Part shown: positions 17,482 to 25,995 of the stretch, piece after piece
Position numbering within the stretch: the stretch's first letter is position 1
How the letters are laid out: the number at the start of each line of letters is the position of its first letter
Assembly (NCBI RefSeq): GCF_000819725.1
Contig: NZ_CDDH01000069.1
Coordinates: 62,001-126,000, forward strand
Source of the DNA: Aeromonas australiensis
GTDB lineage: Bacteria; Pseudomonadota; Gammaproteobacteria; Enterobacterales; Aeromonadaceae
Direction: 5' to 3'
DNA length: 64,000 bases
Program-made: the position numbers and the translations under genes
The notes under the pieces: generated by a model
What the model saw: the letters and a program-made list of their open reading frames with translations, nothing else
What the model was told of the DNA's origin: nothing
Database searches by the model: none

Positions 17482-18542
17482 TCAACCAACCTTTTAAGCG
17501 AGTTGCCGATCTCATCTGAGAATCCATACCGTTCGTCTAATGCGTCAAGCTCACGTCCCATGAAAAAGGAACCAAACGCAAAGAGTGCGCCTGTTGCCAA
17601 AATCCCTGATACAGGTAGTGTCGCAACGACTAGAGACATGGTTACTAACGTCGTCATACCTTTGATAATGTCGCCAGAGCTATTGCCCACGAACTCGGCT
17701 AAAGTCGCTTCATCACGCAAGATGTAATCAGCAGCATTGACCCCGACAGCAAAGGCCACCTCGATCCCCGCATTTACCTTGACCCATCGAGCCGCCCCTT
17801 TGACATCATTCAAACCAATACCGATTTGAACTACTCGTGGATTACTCGCCTTCCATTTGTTCCCTTTCATCAAGGTCTGAGCATGACGGCGATAGTTTTT
17901 GATGATCACATAATCGATACCCTTGATGTTCTTGGTATAAGACATAACACCAAACCCACCAAGTCCTTTAGCTGTCTGAGCTGCGGTTTTAACGCCGTCT
18001 ACCAAGTCGTGGTAGCTCTTAGTCGTACCCACAGCATCTTTGCCACCCATCTCGGTATAAAGCGTCTGTAGCAGCTCTTTAGCTTCTTCTAGTGACAAGA
18101 CTGCAATATCAGTTGGTGCGGTTGTGTATACGACCTCTAGCGTTTTGCCCTGGGCAAAGTCATAGGGAGGCCAATAGGCATTCTTAGCTGGGATTTCTAC
18201 AGGAGCAGCAGGTTGTTGCATTGGTGCAGTTGCCGATCTTGCTGCTGGTGCTTGATCCCCAATTACTACAGTTCCCGAGCCGATGATCACACCACCACAA
18301 TCAACAGCCCCACCAGTTAATGCAGCGGGTTTTCCATTGATAAAGACGGTAGAAGATCCTGATGCAATCGATCTGGGGTGCGGTGGGTTGTTTGGTTTGT
18401 CATGTGGGGCGAGGGGATCACCAACACGGGCTGCTGGGATACCGTCAATGAATACATCCGGCGAACCAGCAATGATGGCAGTGGGATGAAATCCATCATG
18501 ATCTGTCCCAATATCCCCAACTTTCGCGGCTTTCTTGCTCAA
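17478..18542 (-). CDS. Type VI secretion PAAR-domain effector with membrane-active C-terminus
   Basis: Residues 1-96 form a PAAR domain, the spike-tip protein of type VI systems: AAKVGDIGTDHDGF, GSPDVFIDGIPAARVGDP with conserved His residues, and GSSTVFINGKPAALTGG. After a Pro/Ala-rich linker (97-120) comes a C-terminal domain with hydrophobic stretches at about 258-275 and 295-329 (TLVTMSLVVATLPVSGI onward). This hints at insertion into the target inner membrane rather than an enzyme. The start is TTG at 18542 with AAGGAG 6 nt upstream. No VgrG, Hcp or structural type VI gene lies nearby, so the secretion machine must be encoded elsewhere. GC is lower than in neighbouring genes, suggesting transfer. 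The toxin mode is inference. Confidence 0.8.
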   Translation of the reverse strand: MSKKAAKVGDIGTDHDGFHPTAIIAGSPDVFIDGIPAARVGDPLAPHDKPNNPPHPRSIASGSSTVFINGKPAALTGGAVDCGGVIIGSGTVVIGDQAPAARSATAPMQQPAAPVEIPAKNAYWPPYDFAQGKTLEVVYTTAPTDIAVLSLEEAKELLQTLYTEMGGKDAVGTTKSYHDLVDGVKTAAQTAKGLGGFGVMSYTKNIKGIDYVIIKNYRRHAQTLMKGNKWKASNPRVVQIGIGLNDVKGAARWVKVNAGIEVAFAVGVNAADYILRDEATLAEFVGNSSGDIIKGMTTLVTMSLVVATLPVSGILATGALFAFGSFFMGRELDALDERYGFSDEIGNSLKRLVE

Positions 18543-19244
18543 ACCGTGCTCCTTGCTATCGATGATAAAGCAGGCAAAAAGGGCACTTTATCATCAATGC
18601 ACCAATCGAGACCATAAAAACGATTTCTGAAAGCGGCAGTCTGTGACGTGATCATAACAACAATGTCATGCGTGGCTTTCATTGGGGCCGCGAATGAGCA
18701 ATGGATTCACAATTGAAGCTGGCTCTGTCAAGTTAAAAATAATCTACTTGCTCAACATCATTACTGCTCAGGTGGGCTAAATTACTGATCCCAACAGTGC
18801 TACATCTTGCCAGAAGCCTTGTGGCGTAAGGAATTAGTGCATTCTGACGGCAATGTCTGAGGTAACAAGACCCAGCGACGATGTGTGATCCATGTCACCT
18901 GTAGAAGCGCTACGAGTGCAGTAATCTACTATTCGGAGTGGCTATTTAGCCTCTTTCGGAACCTTGGGTGCCGGATGAGAAAGATATCAAAAACCGACCA
19001 ACTAAAGTGAGTAAAAAGTTAGTTATCGCTCGGATTTTGAAAGGTTTTTTGACGAGGATCAGACTTGAGCCAAGTTGGCTGCGGGTTGAGTGGGTAAGGT
19101 GTGTTCAATAAATAAACAGATAAGACATCCTTGACGACTGGCGCCAAGTGACAGAAGTGGCTGGGCAATATCACTGTGATGCCCTGTTATAAGGGCTATG
19201 GGTTTCGGGTCATCGAGCAGACCGGCCACGTTTGTCGAGGGTGT
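18543..19244. other. Non-coding 700-bp region upstream of the PAAR gene
   Basis: I find no credible coding frame or RNA gene here. Composition is A/T-richer than the core genome. A 10-bp inverted repeat (GATGATAAAG at 18556-18565 with its complement at 18581-18590) lies just upstream of the effector start and could be an operator or a leader hairpin. The rest shows no structure I can name and may be a scar of the islet insertion. Confidence 0.5.
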
Positions 19245-20474
19245 TCAGTAGCCGGTCATCTCCAGATAGCCGACCCCCTTGGCATCCCCCGAGACAGAGA
19301 CAGCTCCCTCCCAGTAGTCAAAGCGACCTGTCATGGCCTGATTGGGCTGACGGGCTTTGATGGTGAGGCTCATTCCGGCGGCGTTTAGCTGCCACTCGAC
19401 GGGGTAATCCTGCCCCTTGGGGCCGCGCCAGGTGTTGCCCGGCGTAAGGTGAATCGCGTCGGGGGCGAGCACCCGGCTGCTGCCATCCTGTTCAATCAAG
19501 ATGCCGTAGCGGTTCTCGGGCTCTGCGCGGCCAGCCTTGGTGCGCAGGCGAAACAGCATCAGCTCGCGGCCATCGGCCAGTTGCAGCGAAAACCAGTCCC
19601 AGCCCGATTGCCACTCGGCCAATACCGAGCTGCTCCACTCGTGATCAAACCAGCCTTGTCCGGTGACGGTGCGGGTCTCGCCATCGCGAGTCAGGGTGCC
19701 GCGAAGAGTGAGGCGCGGGTAGGAGTAGTAAAAGGAGGCGTTGCCCGGGCTCTTCTCGCTGTAACCGGCCTTGCCTTGCAGCACCAGCGGCTTGGCGGCA
19801 GTGACGGTGAGGTTCAGTTCACCAATCTTGCTCTGCACCTTGAGGGTGGCGGGGAATAGCGCGGCCCCTTGCGAGGCAAGCCGCCACTCCCTGAGCCAAT
19901 ATTGGCCGCCGCTGGCCCCTGCCAGTCCCGGCCCCTGCCGACTGGCCCGTTCATCTTGCTGGTGAGTGCCACGGTCGAGATCCGTGATGGCAAACTGGGC
20001 CAGCCAGAGCTGGGGGGTGAGCCAGGGGTTGCTGGTGCGGAGTGCTTGTTCGATCCCTTGCCGAAACAGGGTCCACTGCATGCCATATTCGTGCCCCTGT
20101 TCATCCTTGAGATTGCCGGTGAGATACCACCACTCGGAGCGGTAATCGGGGTGGGCGGCGTGATCCTCCGGCAATTGGATGGTTTGCCCCGGCAGCACCT
20201 TTTTAAAGCTGTCGCTGCCGCCGCCGAGCAGGGCGCCCAGATCACTGGCCTGCGCGCTGCCAATCATGGCGATAAGCGGGAGCAAGAGGGCGGCGAGCCA
20301 CAGGAACCGCAAGGAGGAGAAGCTTCCCCTCACCCTGGCCCTCTCCCAAAGGGAGAGGGGATATCTCGCGGCCGCTCTGCGATCTTCTCTGCGCTGGCGT
20401 AAGGCCGGGGATACAGGGCTGGTCAATGGGATCGTCAAAGCATGGCTGAGCCAGCGCGCTAACCGATATGTCAT
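19245..20474 (-). CDS. AttH-like lipocalin/hydratase-fold secreted protein
   Basis: The body (PEDHAAHPDYRSEWWYLTG, GWFDHEWSSS, GWDWFSLQLADGRELMLFRLR) is that of AttH/CrtC-type two-lipocalin-domain proteins, which accompany AttEFG-type ABC transporters. A signal peptide is visible (FLWLAALLLPLIAMIGSAQA), so it acts outside the cytoplasm. From the ATG at 20474, with AGGAG upstream and its TGA-overlap with the preceding mini-ORF, the protein is 409 aa. About 50 residues then precede the signal peptide, partly encoded by a dispersed palindromic repeat (peptide YPLSLWERARVRG). A later GTG near 20331 could be the real start. Ligand unknown. Confidence 0.8.
   Translation of the reverse strand: MTYRLARWLSHALTIPLTSPVSPALRQRREDRRAAARYPLSLWERARVRGSFSSLRFLWLAALLLPLIAMIGSAQASDLGALLGGGSDSFKKVLPGQTIQLPEDHAAHPDYRSEWWYLTGNLKDEQGHEYGMQWTLFRQGIEQALRTSNPWLTPQLWLAQFAITDLDRGTHQQDERASRQGPGLAGASGGQYWLREWRLASQGAALFPATLKVQSKIGELNLTVTAAKPLVLQGKAGYSEKSPGNASFYYSYPRLTLRGTLTRDGETRTVTGQGWFDHEWSSSVLAEWQSGWDWFSLQLADGRELMLFRLRTKAGRAEPENRYGILIEQDGSSRVLAPDAIHLTPGNTWRGPKGQDYPVEWQLNAAGMSLTIKARQPNQAMTGRFDYWEGAVSVSGDAKGVGYLEMTGY
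20329..20362. repeat. Dispersed palindromic repeat inside the attH-like 5' end
   Basis: CCTCACCCTGGCCCTCTCCC, AAA, then GGGAGAGGGG forms a 10-bp palindrome. It belongs to the kind of short repeat scattered in many proteobacterial genomes, usually between genes, and translated as LSLWERARVRG-like peptides. Here it lies in frame ahead of the signal peptide. Confidence 0.6.
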
Positions 20475-20566
20475 ACCACTCTCCTTGCGGCATACCAGGA
20501 GGCCAATGCGCCGTGTATCAGGTGTGAGAGCCAGCATGCTGGCGTATCTCGCGGTTGTCGGCTCAT
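20471..20566 (-). CDS. 31-codon bridge ORF between permease and AttH-like gene
   Basis: This short frame starts inside the permease stop (ATGA at 20563-20566) and ends inside the ATGA of the attH-like gene (20471-20474). Its last codons (ALASWYAARRVV) repeat the C-terminus of the permease exactly. The DNA shows why: about 41 bp covering the permease end and ribosome site (20567-20609) is repeated at 20474-20514 with three mismatches. A tandem duplication thus produced a frame that keeps translational coupling. Whether the peptide matters is unknown. Confidence 0.5.
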   Translation of the reverse strand: MSRQPRDTPACWLSHLIHGALASWYAARRVV

Positions 20567-22992
20567 ACCACCCTCCTTGCGGCATACCAGGAGGCCAGTG
20601 CCCCACAGACCGGTGCCAGCAACAGGGCGGTGACCGCATGAAGGGGGGCGGCCTCGAAGGCGAGGCGCCAGCCAAAGGCGCGGGGGTTGACCACCTCGAT
20701 CAGCACCCAGGCGAGGCCATAGCCCACCGGCAGGGCCAGCAGGGCGGTGAGCAGTCCCAATCCCGCCCCTTGCCACACCAGCAGCTGGCGGCAGTGGCGG
20801 GGGCTCAAGCCCAGACTCTGCAAGGTCTGCAGCTCGCCACGGCGGGCCAGCCCCAGCACCATAAAGGCCGAGCCAATGCCGACAAAGGCGATGCCGAGGA
20901 TCAGCAATTTCAATAGTTCGGTCACCACAAAGGTCTGGTCAAACACCTTGAGGGCCGCGCTGTGGATGGCGGGGGCGGAGAGCAGATTGAGCAGCTCGCC
21001 AAAGCGCTCGCGCAGACGGTCGGCCAGCTGTTCGGGGTCGTTGCTAAAGAGGGCGAGGGATTGCACCGCGCCCCCTTCGAAGGCGTGCAAAATTTGCCCC
21101 TTGTCGCTGCCGTAATCCTGATAGACGCCGGTGACGGTGAACTGCCTTGGCCCCTGCTCGCCGCTGATCGCCAACGTCTGGTCCACCTTGACCCCGAGGC
21201 GCACCGTCAGCGGCTCGCTCGCCAGCACCTCGTCAGGGCGGGTCGGCCAGCGCCCGGCCAGCAGCGGATAGGCGGCTTTGATCTGGGGAATAAAATCCAT
21301 CTGCGCCCACTCGATGGGCTGCCCCTGCCAGCGGGCGGGATGCACCGCGCGGCGCGAGGCGGCGCTTACTTCTGGTGCGGCGAGCAGGGTGTGCAGGGTC
21401 AGCGGATCCAGGGTGCCGCGACTGCCAGCCACACCCTTGGGGGCGGTGACATAGAGATCGGCGGCCAGACGCTGGCCGAGCCAGATCTCCACGCTGGAGC
21501 GAAAACTCGACACCATGACCCCGATGCCGATGGCCGCCGCGATGGCGAGCTGCAACGCCATCACCGCGATGGCGGTGCGATCGAGGTGATAGCGGGTCTC
21601 GGCCACGGCGAGCCGGGCGGTGAGGGGGCCGCCCGCGCGCCGTCGCAGCCAGCCAAGCAGGCCGCGCAGGGCATCGGGTAGCATCAGCGCCATGGCCAGC
21701 AGCCAGCCGCCAGCGATAAAGAGGGCGCCACTCAGACCGGTTTGCGGCAGCCACAGGCACAGAGCGCACAGCAGCAAGATGGCGAGGGCCAGCATGCGCC
21801 GCCGCCATGGGTGAGCGGGGGGAGGAGTGTTTCCGGCGCGCAGTTCAAGGGGGGATTGGCGCAGCAGTTGCCACCAGCCGGGCAGGTTGGCAGCCAGCGT
21901 GCCGAGCAGCCCGATCAACAGCGCCTTGAGCAGGCTCAACGGGGAGAGGCGCAATAGGTCGATGGGGTTGGGCCCATAGAGATCGGCCAGCGCCTGGGTC
22001 AGTTGCCCCATCAGCGCCAGCGCCAGCAGGCTGCCGAGCAGCAACCCGAGCAGGGTGCCGATGGTGGCGAGGATCATCAGCTCCAGAATGAGCCAGCGGA
22101 GCACCCGGCTCGGCCCCATCCCCAGAGTGATCAACTGGGCCAGCTGGGGGCGGCGCACGCTCTGGACAAAGCGCTGGGCGTTGAACACCAAGAACAATCC
22201 CACCGCCATGGCGAGCAGGGAGAGGGCGGTGAGGTTGAGGGCCAGCGCATCGCCAAGCTGGCTGGCATCGAGTGCCGGGCTGATGGGCTCAAGCCACAAG
22301 GGCTGGTTGGGGTAATCGGTTTGCAGGGTGGCCTGCAGGGTGCGAGCCTCGGCGTCGCTTAGCTTGAAGACGATGCGATCGAGCCGACCCGCTTTATCCA
22401 GCAGCGGCTGGGCGAGGCCGATGTCGGTTATCAGCAGCCGCTCCATGGGCACGGCGCCCGGTTCAACCGTGCCCGCCAGTGTCAGGGTCAGGGTTCGGGG
22501 GCTTGTACCATCACTGCCGCCCAAGACAAAACGGCGGCTCTGGCCTGCTTGCCAGCCAAGGCGATGGGCCTCGGGGGCCGCCAGCCAGATGCTGTCGGCG
22601 CGGTTGAGGGAAAAGGCGGGCTCGCTCTCCCGCGTGGCGCCAAACAGCTGGCGCAGGGGGCCGGGGTTGAAGAGATCCATTCCCAGCAGTTGAAAGCTGC
22701 GCCCCTCGTCATCCTTGAGCCAGCCATGGAGCTGGGGCATGGCATCGAGGGCGGGTTGGCTGGTCACCAGCTGTACGTAAAGCTGCTCATCCAGCCCGCC
22801 AGCGGGAGCCAGCCGGTAGTTGGCTTCCCCGGCGAGCTGGCTGCGGGCGGCGACAAAATTGGTACGGGCACTGTGATTGAGCAGCTCGATGGCCACCACC
22901 AGTGACACCCCCAATACCAGCCCGGTGAGACTCATCAGTAGCAACCAGGGGTGGCTGCGATAGAGGCGCAGCAGCGCTTTGAGTGGCAGCAT
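20563..22992 (-). CDS. ABC transporter permease, FtsX/MacB-like, two membrane blocks
   Basis: The 809-aa protein starts with a membrane anchor (LLLMSLTGLVLGVSLVVAIELL), followed by a large periplasmic part, a membrane block of several helices, and a second FtsX-like half ending in a further helix cluster. This is the layout of fused AttF/AttG-type or LolC/MacB-type permeases that move lipids or lipoproteins rather than small solutes. It lies 30 bp downstream of the ATPase gene and upstream of the AttH-like secreted protein, forming one transport operon. Cargo is unknown. Confidence 0.85.
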   Translation of the reverse strand: MLPLKALLRLYRSHPWLLLMSLTGLVLGVSLVVAIELLNHSARTNFVAARSQLAGEANYRLAPAGGLDEQLYVQLVTSQPALDAMPQLHGWLKDDEGRSFQLLGMDLFNPGPLRQLFGATRESEPAFSLNRADSIWLAAPEAHRLGWQAGQSRRFVLGGSDGTSPRTLTLTLAGTVEPGAVPMERLLITDIGLAQPLLDKAGRLDRIVFKLSDAEARTLQATLQTDYPNQPLWLEPISPALDASQLGDALALNLTALSLLAMAVGLFLVFNAQRFVQSVRRPQLAQLITLGMGPSRVLRWLILELMILATIGTLLGLLLGSLLALALMGQLTQALADLYGPNPIDLLRLSPLSLLKALLIGLLGTLAANLPGWWQLLRQSPLELRAGNTPPPAHPWRRRMLALAILLLCALCLWLPQTGLSGALFIAGGWLLAMALMLPDALRGLLGWLRRRAGGPLTARLAVAETRYHLDRTAIAVMALQLAIAAAIGIGVMVSSFRSSVEIWLGQRLAADLYVTAPKGVAGSRGTLDPLTLHTLLAAPEVSAASRRAVHPARWQGQPIEWAQMDFIPQIKAAYPLLAGRWPTRPDEVLASEPLTVRLGVKVDQTLAISGEQGPRQFTVTGVYQDYGSDKGQILHAFEGGAVQSLALFSNDPEQLADRLRERFGELLNLLSAPAIHSAALKVFDQTFVVTELLKLLILGIAFVGIGSAFMVLGLARRGELQTLQSLGLSPRHCRQLLVWQGAGLGLLTALLALPVGYGLAWVLIEVVNPRAFGWRLAFEAAPLHAVTALLLAPVCGALASWYAARRVV

Positions 22993-23022
22993 CAGCGTGC
23001 CCCCGACAGACGCAGTCGCTGT

Positions 23023-23703
23023 TTAGTCATGGCGAGGCCCCTTGAGTTCGATAAGTTGGCCCCCTTCGAGGCGCAGCACCCGGTCGGCCAGCGCAGCATA
23101 GGCGGGGTTGTGGCTCACCAGCAGCAAGCCTGCGCCGGTATCGCGCACTGCCGCGATCATTAACGCCATCACCTGCTCGGCATTGTGCTCATCCAGGCTG
23201 CCGGTGGGCTCGTCGGCCAGCAGCCAGCTGGGTTGATGGATCAGGGCGCGGGCCAGCGCCACCCGCTGGCGCTGACCGCCGGAGAGCTGCTCCGGCCAGG
23301 CATGGCGCTTGTGGCTCATATCAAGCCGGTGCAGTAACTGGTCAATCCTGGCCTCATCCGGTGGCATGCCGTTGATGGCGAGCGGCAGGGCAAGGTTTTC
23401 GGCCACCGTCAGGGTCGGCAGCAGGTTGAAATCCTGATAGACGATGCCGAAATGGCGGCCGCGCAGGCGGGCCCGCTCGTCCGGTGACTGGTTGTCGAGA
23501 CGGCGCTCCCCCAGCCAGATCTCCCCTGCATCCGGTGCAATCAGCCCGGCGATGAGGTTCAGCAGGGTGGACTTGCCGCAGCCACTTTGGCCCAGCAGCA
23601 GGGTGATCTCGCCAGCGGGTAGGGCGAGTTCGAGGGCGTGGAACAGCGGCAGTCGTTCACTGCCGTTATCGAAGCTCTTGCAGAGGTTGCGCAGGGTCAG
23701 CAT
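23023..23703 (-). CDS. ABC transporter ATP-binding protein, LolD/MacB type
   Basis: The 226-aa ATPase has Walker A GQSGCGKST, the signature LSGGQRQRVALARAL, Walker B SWLLADEPTGSLDE and the H-loop SHNPAYAA. Its size and motif context match the LolD/MacB group that powers FtsX-type permeases. It is the first gene of a three-gene minus-strand operon with the permease and the AttH-like protein. Confidence 0.92.
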   Translation of the reverse strand: MLTLRNLCKSFDNGSERLPLFHALELALPAGEITLLLGQSGCGKSTLLNLIAGLIAPDAGEIWLGERRLDNQSPDERARLRGRHFGIVYQDFNLLPTLTVAENLALPLAINGMPPDEARIDQLLHRLDMSHKRHAWPEQLSGGQRQRVALARALIHQPSWLLADEPTGSLDEHNAEQVMALMIAAVRDTGAGLLLVSHNPAYAALADRVLRLEGGQLIELKGPRHD

Positions 23704-23900
23704 GGGATAACCGCTTGATGGTCAATGGCTTTCATCATGTCATGTACGCTACCACGGCCAACAATGATCAACACCCCTTACGGTTGATCAAGAGTGCCAG
23801 TTAGTGATCAAGGCGGCAAAAGAGGTGAGGATCCTGGCTGGATCCCGCTCACCCGAGCTGGTTAGAATAGGTACTTTCATGGGTCACAGGATGAGCAAGG

Positions 23901-24371
23901 ATGTTACATAAGCAAGTCAGTTTTATCATCGACAGCAAAGGCAACAAGCAGGCTGCCGTGGTCCCCATCGAGATCTACAACGAGCTGATGACCTTGCAAA
24001 GGGCCCTCTCCGACAACCGGCCGGGGGAGCGCGAGCTCTACCACTTCAACGGCAAGGGGGCCGAGGCCCACGGGTATCCGGTGGGCAAGCGGCAAAATCC
24101 GGGCTTTATGGTGCTGGCCGGTTCCACCGCCAATGGCGAGGATGCCGCCTCCCTGCGTGAAGCGGTGATCGAGCTGCGTCACGAACTGCTGGAGAAGGGG
24201 GTTATAGTGCCCCGCAGTCAGGGCGGCTTTGTCTTTACTGCCGATCAGCTGTTCAACAGCCCGAGTCTGGCCGCCAGTCTGGTGGCGGGTAACAACAGGA
24301 GCGGGTTGGACGCCTGGCAGAACAGTGCGGGTTATACCCTCAAGAAGTCGGGATTTGGTAAAAAGTCGTAG
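23901..24371 (+). CDS. DUF4357-domain protein with antitoxin-like N-terminus
   Basis: The 156-aa protein seems to have two parts. Residues 1-35 (QVSFIIDSKGNKQAAVVPIEIYNELM) resemble the N-terminal segment of Phd/YefM-type antitoxins and prevent-host-death proteins. The C-terminal half fits DUF4357, with a GGFVFTADQLFNSPSLAASLV segment then NNRSGLDAWQN. I see no toxin gene beside it. DUF4357 occurs in nuclease and restriction-linked proteins, so a DNA-related role is possible, but this is inference. Confidence 0.7.
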   Translation: MLHKQVSFIIDSKGNKQAAVVPIEIYNELMTLQRALSDNRPGERELYHFNGKGAEAHGYPVGKRQNPGFMVLAGSTANGEDAASLREAVIELRHELLEKGVIVPRSQGGFVFTADQLFNSPSLAASLVAGNNRSGLDAWQNSAGYTLKKSGFGKKS

Positions 24372-24476
24372 ATTGTCCGCGGCCTTGAATTAATTGAACT
24401 TTCATTGACCTGGATGAACGTTTCTTTTTATTCAGGTGCTAGCATCCCGGCTGATGGTTCCATAAGGAAAAGGCCC

Positions 24477-25919
24477 ATGTCCGTATATTCTCCCTTTGTT
24501 GTGCTTACCCGTGTTGTTTTACTGTCTCTTCTCTTTATCTCTCCTGCCCATGCCAGCAGTGGTTCACTGCAAGTGACCGCCTCTTCGATCGGCCTCTTCT
24601 GTCTGGGGCTCTTTATATTGGCCTATGCCCTGGTGATGGCCGAAGAGTATCTGCAACTGCGCAAGTCCAAACCGGTGCTGGTAGCGGCCGGGGTGATCTG
24701 GATCCTGATCGGGGTCATGTATGCCGAGCAGGGATTGAGTGCCGAGGCTGAAGCGGCATTTCGTCATAACTTGCTGGAATACGCCGAGCTGATGCTGTTT
24801 TTGCTGGTGGCGATGACCTATATCAACGCCATGGAAGATCGCTTGCTGTTCGATGGCTTGCGGGCCTGGTTGGTGCGCTCGGGTTTTGGTATGCGCACTC
24901 TGTTCTGGATGACTGGCGGGTTGGCGTTTTGTATCTCCCCTATTGCGGATAACCTGACCACCGCCTTGCTGATGTGCGCTGTGGTACTCAAGGTAGCCAA
25001 CGGGGATAAGCGTTTCGTCAATCTGGCCTGTATCAACATCGTGGTTGCCGCGAATGCCGGCGGGGCATTCAGCCCCTTTGGGGATATCACCACCCTGATG
25101 GTATGGCAGGCGGGCAAGGTGCACTTTATTGATTTTCTGCTGCTGTTTATCCCTTCGGTGCTCAACTTTGTGATCCCTGCGTTCTTGATGAGTATGTTTG
25201 TGCCCAAACATGTCCCCAAAGCGTTGAACGAGGTGGTCGAGCTCAAACGTGGTGCATTCCGTATCGTCGGGCTCTTTATTTTGACCATTGTTACCGCGGT
25301 GGCCTGCCATAACTTCCTGCATCTGCCTCCTGTGTTGGGCATGATGATGGGGTTGGGTTATCTGCAATTTTTCGGGTTTTTCCTGCGCAAGACCCTGCCT
25401 GTATCGCTGGCACGCAAGCGGGCGCTGTATGAGCGCAATGGCGATACCGAGCGATTACGCAGTCTGGGATCCGTGGTGCCGTTTGATGTATTCAACAAGG
25501 TCGCCAAGGCGGAGTGGGATACCTTGTTATTCTTCTACGGGGTGGTGATGTGTGTGGGTGGCTTGGGCTTTATGGGCTATCTGGAGCTGGTGTCACACTG
25601 GCTCTATGACGGCGGTGACCCGACCATGGCCAACGTTTTTATCGGGATGCTGTCGGCCATCGTGGATAACATTCCGGTGATGTTTGCCGTGCTGTCGATG
25701 AACCCGGATATGGCGCTGGGTCAATGGCTGCTGGTGACCCTGACCGCAGGGGTAGGGGGCAGCATGCTCTCTATCGGTTCTGCCGCCGGGGTAGCCCTGA
25801 TGGGGCAGGCTCACGGCATGTATACCTTCTTTGGCCATCTGAAGTGGCTGCCAGCCATTCTGCTTGGCTATCTGGTGAGCATAGGCGCGCACCTCTGGCT
25901 CAACAGTGCCTTGTTCTGA
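24477..25919 (+). CDS. nhaD: Na+/H+ antiporter NhaD
   Basis: NhaD exchanges sodium for protons across the inner membrane at alkaline pH or high salt. The 480-aa product from the ATG at 24477 (AAGGAAAAGG upstream) begins with a cleavable-looking hydrophobic segment ending in AHAS, followed by about 12 membrane helices. Family-typical polar membrane motifs include SPIADNLTTALL and ANAGGAFSPFGDITTLMVWQ, then SAIVDNIPVMFAVL and GSMLSIGSAAGVALMG. An in-frame upstream ATG at 24405 lacks a ribosome site. Confidence 0.92.
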   Translation: MSVYSPFVVLTRVVLLSLLFISPAHASSGSLQVTASSIGLFCLGLFILAYALVMAEEYLQLRKSKPVLVAAGVIWILIGVMYAEQGLSAEAEAAFRHNLLEYAELMLFLLVAMTYINAMEDRLLFDGLRAWLVRSGFGMRTLFWMTGGLAFCISPIADNLTTALLMCAVVLKVANGDKRFVNLACINIVVAANAGGAFSPFGDITTLMVWQAGKVHFIDFLLLFIPSVLNFVIPAFLMSMFVPKHVPKALNEVVELKRGAFRIVGLFILTIVTAVACHNFLHLPPVLGMMMGLGYLQFFGFFLRKTLPVSLARKRALYERNGDTERLRSLGSVVPFDVFNKVAKAEWDTLLFFYGVVMCVGGLGFMGYLELVSHWLYDGGDPTMANVFIGMLSAIVDNIPVMFAVLSMNPDMALGQWLLVTLTAGVGGSMLSIGSAAGVALMGQAHGMYTFFGHLKWLPAILLGYLVSIGAHLWLNSALF

Positions 25920-25938
25920 ATAACTGGCCGCCAGCACG

Positions 25939-25970
25939 AAAAGAGGCTCCCGTTGACGGGAGCCTCTTTT
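25939..25970. terminator. Bidirectional terminator between nhaD and bcr
   Basis: A 14-bp perfect stem (AAAAGAGGCTCCCG and its complement, TTGA loop) has T runs on both strands between convergent genes. Confidence 0.9.
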
Positions 25971-25995
25971 GTTTATCTGGCCGCAAGAGTGGGGA

